From Gavia stellata (taxonomy: Eukaryota > Chordata > Aves > Gaviiformes > Gaviidae): DNA of 64,000 nucleotides. Every line of letters begins with the position of its first letter. Position 1 is the first letter of the stretch. Below the pieces are notes generated by a model. That model did not search any database, was not told the origin of the DNA, and saw only the letters and a program-made list of their open reading frames with translations. The translations under genes and the position numbers were made by a program. Shown in pieces: positions 36,807-53,925 of the stretch. The DNA lies in the NCBI RefSeq assembly GCF_030936135.1, contig NC_082594.1, positions 17,261,553 to 17,325,552 of the forward strand, read 5' to 3'.

Positions 36807-38408
36807 GAAGAAGAATCTCAGATAAACTCCCTGGAGCATTTCTATCCAGCTGGTTTCCATCTCCTTCGTTTTTCCTTTCTCAAGTGCTGGTTGGTCTCAG
36901 TCTTTGAGACGCCTCACCTCTCTGATTTACTACACAGAGAATACAGGCCCCAGCAACTTTGGTGTGCTGCAGTGCTGAATATCCAGGTTTCTCTTCATGT
37001 CTAGCCCTGTTTCTCTGTGAAGAAAGTCTCAAGAGCAATTCTGGGTTGTAGTAGTCAAATTTATTTCCACTGTAGAAGCACACTTGTTTCAGTAATAAAA
37101 AAATAACATTTTCTTTGCAGAATAAAAGTAATCCTGTAGTGGTATAAATATATTTACTTGCACAAGAATCCATGTAAGTCACTCAACATATATTCAGTAT
37201 TCTCATAGTCCTAAGTTTCAAATGGAGTCAACAAAAGATAGTTACTTGCAGAAAGATGAGAAATGTGAAGTCTGGCTCAGCTGGGATTTAAACATATATG
37301 AAATAATAGAAAGCTTCCCTGTTTTTTTTTAAATTAATACATTGCTTATGAAAAATACTGACAGCCTTCAGCACTGACTATTTCTGTTTGTCTAATTAAA
37401 ACACACTCTACCATGTCAGCCATAGAAGTCTCTTCTGGCTGCCCCACGGACAGGACCTCAGTGCTTGGCATGCAGAACTAACATCCAAAGTGTTAGAGTT
37501 CAAGCCCAGTGCTCCTTAACCTGTGCTCAGCCTCTGTGTCTCCCCTCTCAAGACTCTCATCACCAGCTATTGCCTTTCAAGGAACAAACCAGGTCCAGCA
37601 GTTTACTCCAGGGGGTCATCACAGACTCATCAGACAGCATGTGTGATCAACCAGTAAGTCCCTATGCTATACTAAGACAGGTGCTATATTCCATATAGCA
37701 TTATTAATGACCTGATGCAACCACCAGTCCAGCTTATAGGAGGTATGGTTGGTGTGTAACTTTATCTAGTATGAATACTTCATGCAAAAGGAAGAATAAT
37801 TATTTTCTGCACTGCCATTCAGTTCAAGCCATGGAACAACATTAAACACAACAGCAGTGAATTTAACTTGTACTTTAACTTTTAGACAATTCTTGAACTC
37901 TTTTTCCAATTGTGGGGGTGGAAAAAACCAAAAAGGGGGAAATTAAGTTTAATGAATCAATCACATCATGACTCTGTGTTACTGTGTTCTGTCTAACTTA
38001 CACTTATTTACTGTGTGGGCTATCGTCAGCACCATGCCCTCACAACATATGTTGATTTATTCTGATCCTTCCTTACTGTTAGTACAGTGAAAAAAGTACA
38101 AGGTTCAGCCTTGATTCTTCTCGATGTATCTATGAAAGGAGGACACTGAACTAATACAACACAATACTGAAGACAAGAGAACATAACACTTAGTTCTGAT
38201 ACACTGAAAAGCAATTTCACACATAAGCTTATTTATGTAGGCACACTGACATACTGAGCACCATTCTTTTTTCTTTTTCAGTTTAACATCAACATTCAAC
38301 TCTGAACAGAAGAATGTTAAGCCTCTAGGACAGTTTCAGTATTAAGAACAGAACTACCTCTATTTTACAAACATCAAAACACTAGTGTTGACACTTCATT
38401 TGAGAAGT
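36807..38408 (-). other. MSANTD4: MSANTD4 3'UTR and flanking sequence
   Basis: This lies downstream of the MSANTD4 stop on the minus strand. The plus strand shows TTTATT at 38,056–38,061 and 37,060–37,065, i.e. AATAAA on the minus strand. These would give UTRs of about 0.35 and 1.35 kb. Which signal is used cannot be told from sequence. No repeat was recognised between the LTR and the stop codon. Confidence 0.55.
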
Positions 38409-41292
<2,884 letters not shown>

Positions 41293-44200
41293 CTAAGAGA
41301 AAAAGAGCAAACAACGTAAATCTCCAAGGTATACACTGTATATTTTCATTTAACGAACTTGACTCCTAAGTCATCATTTAAGGAATGCATATTTTGAATT
41401 GATCATTCATTTGATAGAAGAAAACCATTTTGTTAAACTCTGAATAAAAAGTAGCTATAGATACTTTCTCTAATCTCATATGAATTATAAATCCATTAAT
41501 ATATCCATGTCACGAACTGTTAAGTGTCAGTTGATATTTCCATTACAAAAAATACAGCTAGTTTCCTTCAACTCTTAGAGTTTTGCCAGTTGGGATTTGC
41601 TTAAGGTTGAAATTCAACACACACGTTTCAGTTTGAATGCTAAATTATTTCCAAAAGAAGCTAAAATTGTTATATCATCACTTCAAAAACATAAAATGTT
41701 TAGGGGACTGAAATTAGAGACTCATTGTAAATGACACCATTTCCAGCCAAAAAAAAAAAAAAAGCAGATTGAAATGAAAAGTTGAAGTTTTAGAGGCTCT
41801 TCTGACTTAGCTTAATCACAAAAAAGAAGAATTCTGCTGAATGTCAGAACATGACTACGAGTTCAAACAAATGCCATGCATTAGAGATGTTTTAACAGGA
41901 CACAGATTTAGGAATAACTCATTACATGACCATGGTAAAGCCCTACCCTATCCTTCTCACACTGCAAAACACCTCATGTCAAATGTGATGACAGCTTGAA
42001 AGCGTGGCTAGTCCTCTACCCTCAACAATAGTTGGTCCAGTGCCTGATGCTGAAAAGAAAGCTAAACCCCATTAATACACCTGACAAATTGTGCATAATT
42101 CTGTACAGAAAGTGGAAAGTTTGAGTGGTAGAAACAGAGGACAATTAATGTAGTGGTGAATATATCGTAGACCATATTACCAAAAAAAAAAATTGAAAGC
42201 AGGGACTGAGAGCAAAAAATGGTTCTTGGTAAGACTGCTCGGTAATGGTCCAACTTAGGATTTATTTTGAACCTTTCTTTTGTACCATGTTACCTACCAC
42301 TTTAGGTAGGTTTAACAGGCTTTAAGCCAAGTAGGCCAACAATTTGCTATATGGTACTTACAGTTTCAAGCTGTTATGTTTGTTCACTATTAATCTAGTA
42401 TAGACTTTTTGTCCACCTGAAGCAAATGGCTCGCAGATTATATATTTGATTGCTGCTGACTAATGGACTTAATCCTTAAATTACCCCCCCCCCCCAGCTA
42501 TACAGGATTCTTAAATTACTAAGGGTTTGGTTTTTTTTTTTCCCTGTTATCCTCCTGAACTTGGTTAAAACAGACATCAGCACATTACACAAAACCTCTC
42601 CATTTGGGGGATAATGCACATAATAGTTTAGACATCATTCTTCATCTCTTATGCGCAGTTTTCCTCACTTGCAGTTTTCCATATCAAACAACATTCTCAC
42701 ATACCCAACACATAAGCATGCTGGCATCAATTTTTTTTTTTTAAATGTTGCATTTAGGAAACTGGTTTACTAGTTTTCCTCGTTAAAACATTGCTCTTAC
42801 TGTGAATCTATTTACTTCTGATGGTTACTAGCTAGCAGATATGCAAAACCGAGTCCTAAGAAGAAATCAGTTGCATACAGCATGAGCGTTTATCAGCATG
42901 GACTGCTCTACAGTGCTCCCATGGAGTTACCCATCACTTCTGACTCCTCAGACTCAAGCTGGAAGCTGTATATTGCTGTTTAAGATGCGTGAAACTTCCT
43001 GCCCTTTGAAAATAAAATACTAATTGGTTTTGAGAAAAGGGAATTATTTAAAAAATAATACAACCTACTGTTTTAATGTAGACCCTTAACTTGACTTGAC
43101 CAGTACTAAAAAACTGAAATGTTGCTGTTTAAAAAGTCAGATTTATACCACAACACAGCACTGTATCTGCTAGAATTACATAAAATTTTTCTGAGACCTT
43201 CTATCTGATCTTTAAGCATCTCCCTTAACCTTCATTATTATAAGTTTACCACGAAAAGATGCTTGGGCTTTCAAGGAAGCAGCATCCTATTTACTCATCT
43301 GGCAGTAAATCAATTTATTTGGTACTTGCTGTGCTTTTCAAAGACAAATTACAGCATTAGTGCTTTTCTATTATTATGGCCACTGAATTTCTTGTCCTAT
43401 GTATCAAATTCTAAGTTTATCTTGTGTAAGTTTTTTTTTTTTAACTTCTTAGAAGTGACCAAGCAGGTAAATTCTTCAGAAAAGTTACATGCATACAGAA
43501 CAAATTAAGAGCACTTTTAGAAGCTTCACTGTTAATAAGGCCATTATTCTGGACAGATAAATATATAGATTAAGCTGTGATTCCTGGTTACTGGGGAATG
43601 ACCAAGAACTCATGTCTTCATGCTGGGTTTAGAAATGCACACATTTGCACTTACCTGTTTTCAGGGTGGGGAGTGTGTGTGAAAGATTCAGAGGCATCCA
43701 TTTTGAGTTGGTCTTCCAGAAGGTAAAAAGAATTACACAGAGTTCTTGTATACAAGTTTCACAAGAATTATAGTATTTCTGACTTGTCACTACCAAGAAA
43801 CTGAACCTCCGTTTATAAGCTCACACTTATTTTTATTGAAATCAGTAGGTTTCATGTTTGATTTTAAGCATGTACTTAAGTGAACATTCAAGCACTTTGC
43901 TAGCTATGGAAAAAAGGGTCAGACTTTCCAAAGTACTTGCCAATTGGACATGTCAAACTCTTGAAAGTACTAGTAGATACTTAATTGTCTCTTAAGGTAC
44001 ATAAATATCAGACTTTTGCTGAATCACAGTCATTTTTGCCTCAAGATATGCACTGGCTAAGTCCTTTACTTAGCCCCAGCTGGGATGAGCAAGGTTCTGG
44101 TCATTCCCCAATAACAGGGAACCACAGGATTTTAGAGACTCATATGGTATCTCTATTTACCCTGGCCCTCCCTAAATTTTTCAGTGCTAGCACAGCAGGA

Positions 44201-47184
44201 TAAAGTGGACACAATCACAGGAAAACAAAAAAAAAAATTGGGTTTTCAAATCAAATTTTCATCAACATTATTTTCTAAATATAATTCTACATGAATGTGG
44301 AGGACACAGACAGCCAAGCTTTCATCTTAGCTCCGGAGAAGGTTGAGAGTTACCACACACAAATATCAGGTTACCCTGTGGGTCAGTCTCACTGCTCCTT
44401 GCGCAGGTGTTGTGCATCACCTTGTCTGATCTCCCCAGCCACTCTTTGTGAAATGCCTAATCTTGGTTTTGGATTTTATGCTATAAGCCAAGCACATAAC
44501 CTTTAAGAATTTTAATACTAACTTGGAAACTACTGGCATCCAATTCCTTTATTATGTAAAGTTTCCTTTTAGACTTTTTTTTTTTGCTAGAACATGTCTG
44601 ATACAAGCCCCTGAATTTCCCAGTAAAAGAGCAGCAAAGCCTGCCTATTTTAAAACTCAGGAATATTAACTTCCAATTGGTAAGGACATCTTTTCTAACT
44701 CTTTCCTTTTTGAAAGCATATTGCCTTATTATATTAATAAGAAAGGAATCATCTTTAAATGGGTGTTAATGAATTGTCTTAACAGTATATTGACTACTGT
44801 GGGACTGTTTACCTTTCTGATATATCAGCTAAAAAGCATTATTATCTAACTAAAACTGAGGTTTGGGACATTCTGGTTTCTGATGTTGCTAGATGATCTC
44901 CAGGATATTACTTTTTAAAGCAAAAAAAAAAAAAAAAGAACTGTTACATGCTCAAAGTATATAAGGGACAGGAAAGGTAATAAACTAGGATTTTTACCCA
45001 TTTAGATAGTTACAGAAAAAAACCCGCCAAACCTATCACCATTTTGAAAATCACAATTTACAAAAACATGACATAGAACATGTTTAAGTTTTGCTTTGAT
45101 ATGTAGTCTAAAGCATGAAATGCATACATTTGGAAAAAACTGTAGACAGACATTACAGTTTTTCCGAAATCAGAACTGTAACTGCTCTACATTGTAGTGT
45201 CTTTAGCAGAGGATTCCACAGCAAAGTGCTGAGTGCACCAATTGGGAAGATAGGCAGTTCACTCAGAAAAAGTATGTGGAGACAAGAGCAGAGGTGAAAA
45301 AAAAAATCTTTTGGTCAGATCAAACCACTTACACCACTATTAAGGTAAGAGAAGACATCTGCAAGAAAAAAAATTCCTTCTAAACTATACGACCAAAAGT
45401 ACTTCTGGTACATGATCAAAGATGTCAGTCACCTGACAAGCAATAGCGGCAGTCTGACCAAGTGACAGACAAATCCCTGGGAAACAACAGAGGATGCAAA
45501 TTGCCCATGACGTGACCAGCCATGCACCCATCATACGGCATGGTGCTAGCTGCACATGCAAAATGCATAGTTTTACAGTTTGGGTAGAAATGCAAAGTAC
45601 TGGCTAGAAAAAAAGAAACAATTCTGATCATACAGTAACAGAAAGATTTCAAGGGTCTTCCAGGAAAGATGGCAACATGGAGCTATGAGTTTAATGCAGC
45701 CCTGTCAGGCCAGAAGCAACCTGCGGTCAAGAAGGTCCTCATCACTGGACTAAAACAACACAAACTATTTGTCAGGGTTGAAACAAAACAAGAACTACAA
45801 AACTAAACTGAACATTCCATAAAAACATAGAACACACATACACCGAATAACTTTGACGTACTTAATGACAGAGGCATTCATATTCTGCCTCTGTGTATTT
45901 GTGTCTACTTTGCTCACACCTTATTGTGTGAACACGTGCTGGACCAACAAAGAAAAAACTCCACAAAACAAGCAGGCAAACAAACAATAAAAGAAATCCA
46001 TGCATTCACCAGGATTGAAGGATTGTTACTAGCATCAAACTTGAATTATTCTCTAGAAAAATCATAACTTTTAGACTTTTTTTAAAGTAGGATGCCTTGA
46101 TGGTTTGCCCCTTTTTTTTAAAAAAAACTTTCAGCGCTTATGATTGAAGAAAAAAGCTCTTTAAATCAGGAGGACCTGCTACCTCTATTTTTTTTTTAAA
46201 TTAAATTTGAGAGTTAGAGGATCTTTGCATGATATTAAAGCCTAGGGCTTTCTGCAAAACTTCGTATGTGATTCATAACAGATGGCTACATTGGCTTGGA
46301 ACAACTTATGCTTTTGTACTAAGAGAGGCTTTAGTATAGGAGGATCTGCGTGCTGCTCAACACAGGTCACCAAATGGACAGCCCTCCCTGCAGGGAGCTT
46401 GCGGTTTGAACACCTGAAAAGGCAAACCCTAAAGGGAACCAACATCACCTAAAAGGTTAGTTTAACGATGCAGCGAGGAGGTACGGAGAATGGAAGGCAG
46501 CTGCGGATTCAGGCTGTTGAATCCACAGATGGGTCAGTCAAAAGTTCCCAACCCGCTGAAACAGCAATGGCCACGTACGGCAGAAAACCTCCCCTCCGAG
46601 CAGGGCGCGCATTTTGGAAGGATGAAGGCAGGCAAAGTCCCCAGGTCCGAGGCGGCCCATCCAGCCAGCGACTTCGCCGCCGGCCAGCGGGGACGCAGGG
46701 CCGGCCCGGTCCCGCCAGGAGGCGCACGAAGCCCTGCGAGAAGGCCAAGGAAGGCAACAAAGGAAGGCGAGGGCACGGCCGGCTGCCTGGGCCGGCGCGC
46801 CCCCGAGTCCCGCTGGGCCCGCTCGCCCCGGACGCGGCCGCGGGGTTGCCGCCGCGCTGAGCCCCGGGGAGCAGGTGGGCCTGCAGCCCCCACCCGCGCC
46901 ACAGGCCAGGGCCCCCCTCAGCAAGCCACCCGCCCGCGAGCCGGTGGGGGTCAGCGCCTCTCCCGGGAGGAGGAGGAAGAGGAGAGGGCCTCCCCCCAGG
47001 GCCGCCAAGGAGAACGGCGGGCAACCGCCTCACCGTCCTCAGGGGCCGAGGGCGGCGAAGCCCCACCACTCTTCCCCCATAAAGTGGCCGGGGGCCACCT
47101 GTACCCCGTGCCGGCAGCAGTGTCATGGAAGAGCGGCCGCCTTGGGCCCGCTCGGGTCCCGGGGGAGCCGCGCGAACTACTCAC
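41293..47184 (-). other. MSANTD4: MSANTD4 first intron (predicted)
   Basis: AT-rich, with several homopolymer runs: C14 near 42,484–42,497 and A-runs near 41,751, 44,922 and 46,121. I see no coding exon inside it. The right-hand 600 bases enter the CpG island. Confidence 0.65.
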
Positions 47185-47765
47185 CTGCGCCCAACTCTCT
47201 CCTTCGGGTCGCCGGCCCTTTAACAGCCACCGCCCTCCCATTGGGCGAGCTGCATGCCTGTCAGTCTTTCCCGCACGCCTATTGGCGGTCCACGTCCGCC
47301 GCTTCTCCCCCTCACTGCCCCGAGCCGCCAGGCGGGCCGGAATCCCCCACAAAACGCTGGAGCACGGCAACTCCTCTCTCAGCGGAGCCGCCGCTGTGTG
47401 CAGCTCCCAGACAGCATTGGCTACAGTCGCTGCGTGTCTTCCCGATGCCTGTCGGTGATTGGCTAATGGCTGTCAAGGCCCGCCTCTCCCCTCAATGAAC
47501 TTCCGGCGGTGGGGATCTCACCGGGTCACGGAGGAGTCAGACGGGGCGGTTCCAGCGTCGTCGTTTCGTCTGCTTTGTCTGAGGGGGCGGCGCGGCGCGG
47601 CGCGGCAGGGTGCCTGGGGGTGGTGGAAGGCGGCTGGCGACAGGCGCCTCTCCCTGGCAGTGTGTAAGGGAGGGGGAAGCTTGGTTTCCCGACGCGGGGT
47701 GTGACCGCAGGCCCAGCCTGAGGGTGCGGGTTTGCCCCATGGGCCTAGCGAGAGCCAGTGTAGCT
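46580..47765. promoter_or_regulatory. MSANTD4: CpG island promoter, probably of MSANTD4
   Basis: An abrupt rise in GC and CpG, with GC boxes, runs such as CGGCGCGGCGCGGCGCGG (47,588–47,606) and few TATA-like elements, marks a housekeeping-type promoter. It is the only such island in the window and sits 5' of MSANTD4. Four ATTGG (inverted CCAAT) boxes occur at 47,240, 47,281, 47,416 and 47,458. Long open frames across it on both strands reflect the low stop-codon density of GC-rich DNA. Confidence 0.85.
47185..47400 (-). other. MSANTD4: Predicted non-coding first exon of MSANTD4
   Basis: On the minus strand GCGCAG|GTGAGTAGTT at 47,185/47,184 is a near-perfect 5' splice site inside the island. 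It pairs naturally with the acceptor at 41,293. The 5' boundary (transcription start) is not visible; about 47,350–47,400 is guessed from the upstream CCAAT pair. Confidence 0.55.
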
Positions 47766-50700
47766 GGTAGGCTTATGATGGCAGAGCTAACGCATAGCAA
47801 TTTGCATTTCTTCCTAAACTGTGTGGTTTGAGGGTATTGCAGGTCTGATGATTAAAATAATGACGTAACACTTGTGGAGATGCTGTAATAAATAATTGTC
47901 TTTTGGGATGTGCCGCTTATGTAAGTGAATATACATGAAAAATGCTTCAGTGGAGCTTTCTGTTCTTGTGCTCTTGCTTTTTGTCTCTTCAGCCATACAT
48001 GAAGTGTCTGGCACTTGGTCTTTGTATCACACCCTGTTGCCTCAGTAATGTAACCTTTGTGCAGATTTAAGACACTACTTGCAGGTAGATAATTCAAAAT
48101 TTTGTGGACTTTGCTACCTCTATTCTGCCTAACCTGATGCATTCATGTATTATTTTGCATATTCTTTAACAATTAGTCCTTTCAAATAGAAGTTCTGGGC
48201 TATATTTAGCATTTAGACTTAAGCCTTTTTACTGGATGGAGAGGTTATTTGATTAATATAGCTTCTAGTGATCATAACTTATGATGAAACTACAAATCTC
48301 CTTTAAAATGGTATTTTCCAGTTTCAGTCAACAATTCTGGTAGTGAACTTCTTGAAAGCATTTATAGAAACTAAACATGGAAAGGCTATGAATTTATCAG
48401 CTTACTTACAGATAGCAATAGTTCAGCTGCCATGCTTGCCCATTGTGTACTGAATATCATAAAAATTTAAAAAGGAAAATAGTAAGGAGTAGGGTAGCAA
48501 GACTATGCCACATTGTTGGCAATATATGGGGATTTTTCTTACTAAGGCCTATGCATGAACTAGGCTTTAATTTACATTATTACAAGTATTTTGACAGTAC
48601 TTAAAATAAATGCAAGTGTGCCCTAAAGGTCTTGCAAGCTAGTTCAAACTAGATTCAGGTGCAAGTAGGTGGAAAAATGATAGAGAGAGAGTTATTAACA
48701 GTCTGAACCTCTGCCAGTCTGCAAAAATAATTAGTGCTAATTATACCTCATTTGAGTATCCTCCTTTTATTGCAGAGTACAAAAACACTGAATATGAGTA
48801 GTGTCCATTAGAATAATTTGAACTAGGAAGCATATGATTTCCTAGGTTTGCTGTGCACATAATTTTAAATAGCTCTACTTTTTCCCGCTATTGTTATTCC
48901 ACTATTACAGAGGCTATTGATCACAAGTGAAAAATCTTGGTATATACCAGCTTTCTCCAACTAAAGCCCTTGGACCTCCTTTGTTCATGTGAACTGTCTT
49001 GAATTTATGTGTAATTTATGTGTAATAATTATGTGCAATTTATGTGTATTTTATTCACTAAATCCAGACTCTGCTTCCTTGCCTTTGATGACAAAGAGAA
49101 AAGCCCCACCATATGGTCTACTTCACGTACAAACTGTGCAAGTCCACAGTGAATTCCCTGGATCTGTAGAACACACGTACGCAATTTTCTTTTGATTGTG
49201 CACAGGGTTATACAACTACGGCTGTCAAATTTGGCTGTGAATCCCTTCATTGTTCAATATAAGCTTTTAACATTGTGAGCACTGTTGGAATGCTTTGTAC
49301 ATGTCTCCAAATGGCTTTTGCTAGCTGTGGGGCAAAGGCCTTGGAGTGTTGGAAAGTTAATTTCTGTTGCTGTAACTCTATTTTGTCTAGAGGTTTGAAG
49401 GTCACAGAATTTTAAGTTCTGGAAGAATACAAGACAACACAGGGCTCCCTCACCTTGTCTTAAGGCCACTTCTGCACCTTTTGCATGTGAATTTTACACT
49501 AAGTAGCTCCTTTTATTTAAAGCCACTTCTAAGCAGTATGGAAGCTCATTTCAGTCAAAATAAATACCTAATCATTTGCAATACTTAAAACTGTTAAAAA
49601 AAGCCTATATATCAGTCTGAGCTAGATGGATCCAATAAAAAAAGATACCAATTTAAATGAGTACTTTACAATGGTAAACTTACAAATTTTCAGCAGACTA
49701 AATCAAATTTAATGTGAGAGCAGCAAATTGACATGCAAGGCCCAAGGATAATTTAAAAAAAAACCCTCTTGCTGCAGTTTTCATGCATGCTAACTGCATT
49801 CTTAGTTATAACCTAACATTCAAAATGTTACCCAGTTGAAAAAAGAAAGAGGGAAAAAAAACAAACAGTAGTTAACCTCATTAGAAATATTGTAGATTCT
49901 CTGCATATGGAAACTCCTTGAAAAAAAATCAGACCTGAGAAGGATTCAGTTGCTTGGTGATTTTATTTCACAGAAGAATGAACATCTTGGCAAACATGTA
50001 GTATCATACTTTACACATATCAGCAGAGCCCAGGTAGCAGCAAGATGTTACTGATCTGTATGCTTTATTGGATGTTAGAAGGGGAAAAAACAAAATTGAG
50101 CATAACTATAGCTATAAATATTGTCAAATATATCCCTGGTTTCAGTCTGCTTTAGTTAAAATAGATCTTATGCTGCCTCCTGTTGGTCACCTACAAATAG
50201 AAACATCTAAAATTAGACATTCTACAGCCTACACCTTACCTACTACTTATCAGAGGAGGTATACAGCTTTCTTCATGGAGTAATACCAGAAATAAATCTG
50301 ACCCAGTAAATCTACTCCATTTTGTGAATATAATGAATTTTTCACAGCAGTAAACTGACTTACTACAAATGTATTTAGAATATAGAAAATAAATTCATTA
50401 GTACATAAATAATAGAGTAATCATCAGGTCTGTGCAAACATAATCAATATAAACACCTGAATAATTGATATTTATTATAACAACTAAACCAGTATGATAA
50501 CATTACCAAAGTGCCATAATGTTTTGATAGTATTCTTTAAAAATTAAGATTATCCAATGTAATCATTACTGGATATTAAAATCCCACATACAATATATAT
50601 TACCTTCATGTATATTATACTGGTCATGCTTATAATGTGTTCTGTGACATATAATAGAATACTGTTAGAAACGTTTTGGTTACATTGTTTAAGTGCAAAT

Positions 50701-52989
50701 AGTAGGTTATAACTTTACATGCAATTTGTATGTTTTAAACATCTTACTATATTTCAGTGAGAACATAGATAATCATTAACCTCGTCATTGACTATTTTTA
50801 GAGGAAGGTACTTTTTCATAAAGTACTGTGAGCTTTGAAAAGTCAGAAAAGATATAGAAAAACTTGCTTTTCACTGATCTTGTGACTTTTCTAAAATTGC
50901 CTAACAGCTGTGTAAAGTAGACTGAAAAATCTATTTGATCCAGACCTACAGCAGTTACTCATGCAAGTAATCCATATTCTTCTGGGTAGTGTAGTTAACT
51001 TCACTGAGATTTCTTACATCATTAGCAATTAATTACAGGATTTGGAACACAGGCCTTTAATTCTATCATAAAGCCTTGGGTTTAGCCATGACTTTCTGAT
51101 GCAGCTTCTTCTGCACTCAATTCTGCTACTGGATTTAACTCTCTGTATGTGGAATTGTGGCAAATTACCTTTTTTCCCTCTGTGACAGTTGTAGTACAGG
51201 CTTACCTACATAACTGAAGAAAATTTATACTATTTCACAGTAACTTTTCTGTAAGCAATGGTATAAAGTAACTGACACTACTACATTACTTCCTGATCAC
51301 TGAGTAAGAGAGCTCAACTCCATTTGAAATGCATGAATGATTTGTCAAACTGGGAACTGACATTAGTTCCTGTGCAAATATAGCATAGAATATTAAAGAA
51401 GCATGTCTATTTTACAAATAAAGCTTCATTCAGTTTTCACTATATATACTGAGTAATTTACCACGTATGTCATTGCTCTGTCTGGTGTTATATGCCAGAG
51501 GCTTATATATGTAGCAAGTGGCTGTATGGAAGACCGCCAAAAAAAATTGCTGTAAGGAAAAACTTAGAGGAAAGAGCATCAGCTGAATTGCTGACTCACT
51601 CACTTGCTGTTTATGTGACCCAGCAATTTGGTCATGACAGTGGCAATTAAAAAAACCTCACAATTCTCTAGTCTCTTCTAATTTGCATAGCTATTTATAC
51701 CCATATACTAGGGGCATAATGTTACTTTTCTCATTGCATAAATTGCATACTCATATTACTCAGGTATAAAAACAACACAAAAACACAAGCAAAGGCGAAT
51801 CGGGCCATGTATTCCGATGAAGTGACAAGTTGCAATAATTAATGGTTAATGAAGTCTCTATGCTACCTTGAGTAGCTTTACTAATGCTAAAACTACTGTT
51901 CTCCTATATGTCTATTTTTCTCCTACTGTTTCAGTAAGCAGGAATAGTATTCTCCATCTCTTCTAAACTATTCAATACATTTGCTTTGCACTAACAAAAA
52001 GTAGCTGTGTTCCAATATAAAAATGCTTGCATTTCAGTATGGTGATTGTTACCTAGCTAAGTGTAGTTATAATATGATTTGGAGACTCACTACGGAAAGA
52101 GCAAAATAAATGTGGAGGGTGCCTGAAATACTGTAAAAACAAGCTATTTACTTCTACAGAACTGACACGCATCTTAATACAAATAAATTATTGAATGGGA
52201 AGGTTCCACTCTATTAATATGTTTTCCAAATGTGCATATTTTCTTTTACATCCTTATGAAAATATTTATGATGAATATTACCTATATTTATAAAGGTATC
52301 TGATAACAAATTATAGAGTCAATCACAGAATTCGAACTTTCCATTGTTTACTCTTTAAAACAGAAGTATGTTGCTAGGCAATATTAAGCTTTAAGCATTA
52401 ATATTGAGCTTGAGTTTCGCAAAAAGGTACATGCAGTAGTGATGTGATAATGAACTTACCGTGGTCATCTCAAGCCATATGGAAGATGTTTTAGACGCCT
52501 CACTAAATTTTGTTCATTTTTAAACTGCTTGGAAAATATGTGCTTAGATGTTTAGAACCATTCTGTTTGGCATAAGATAAGTATTGTTTAAGCAGTAAGG
52601 TTATCTGGAACGTAAGGGCTCCCAATATCTTATTCAAATAGCTGGTAAGAAAGAAAATTCTCAGGCTGTGGAAGATTACAAATGAATTTATGAAACCCAG
52701 CTAATTTCAGTGTCCTGTCAGACACAGGTCCCACTCAGTATGCATGAGATCAAATTTACTTCACAATGTATGCCTAGACTAACATTAACACTAAAAGTCC
52801 ACTACAATTTTAACATTATAATAGATGACTACTGAAAGTTTATCAAGCAATATATTGTGTAGTGTTTACCATGTAATATTTTAACACTTAAAATTACCAT
52901 GAAGTACAAGATAAAGTGTTTTAATTCATTTAAACCACTATACAAGTTCACCTCAGAAATACTACCTACTTTGACTTTAAATATGGGGA
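47766..52989. other. Intergenic between MSANTD4 and KBTBD3, no gene recognised
   Basis: AT-rich sequence without long open frames. An 11-bp tandem repeat (AATTTATGTGT and variants, four copies) lies at 49,002–49,048. No dispersed repeat or RNA gene was recognised. Confidence 0.6.
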
Positions 52990-53925
52990 TTTATTTTTGT
53001 AACTTTGTGTTTGATGTATGACAAGATACGAACTTTTCCCATAGTTAACCGAAGCAACAACTAAAATTTGTTTCACAGCTTGCTGCTGTAAGCAGCCTAG
53101 TGGCTGCTTAGTAGGTAGCGCTGGAGACTTCAGAGATGGAAGACTTCTGTTAGAAAACATCCTGAAGTGTTTTTTCTTTAGCTAACAGCATGACTGAAGC
53201 AAAGATACCACATGAATCATCCATCTGTAGAGATCTTGCCCACCCTGTAGTATGTTATCAAAGTTTATCTTGCCACAGTTAATGGGATGAAAACAGAAAG
53301 TACAGCTACTACTAAGGCACAAGGATGGAGAAAAACTGGTAAAACTGAAGAGCTGAAGTAAGACGATAGGAATTACCAGTCTCTTCAAGTTAGATACCTG
53401 GTTTTAATGCTGTGAAGGTCACTTTGGCTCTTGCCCTTGCTAAGGTCATTCTAATAAGATAAAGCTGACAATGAATTCCTCTTACAGGTTTATGAATATA
53501 AAAAACTTAAATAAAACAAAACTAATGTAGATTTCTTTTAAACTTCAGTTACATAGGGAAAACAGTATCACAGTCAGTTTTCTCACTTAACAATTTGTCT
53601 ACTGAGACAGCTGTGAATATTACAGAAATAATGGCACATATTACACAATGAATTCCTCATGACTATACTTTTTTGAAAAGTAGCATCATTTTGCAAATTA
53701 TTCAGATAATTACAGAGAAGACTTGCATATAAAATTAAGTAATACTTTCGATATAATGACTAGCATGAATGACAAGTTAATGGACTCTTCCAAAAGCAAT
53801 TCTATAGCGTACACTTAAACTGAAGATTTAACCGAAACAGTACATATTTTTCCGTCTATAAATTAATACCTAAAAATCTGTTCTAAAACTTGTGCATTTA
53901 AATAGATTCTTTTGACTCAGGAGTT
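52990..53925 (-). other. KBTBD3: KBTBD3 3'UTR (candidate extent)
   Basis: On the minus strand the first canonical AATAAA after the stop that I can find is at 52,995–52,990 (plus-strand TTTATT). An ATTAAA variant lies at 53,409–53,404. The UTR would be about 0.5–0.95 kb. No coding feature is present. Confidence 0.5.

Noticed and set aside
46468..47704. Overlapping open frames of 120–322 codons on both strands
   Set aside because: They sit in the CpG island, where stop codons are rare. Translations are Pro/Arg/Gly/Ala-rich without domains, and several frames overlap.
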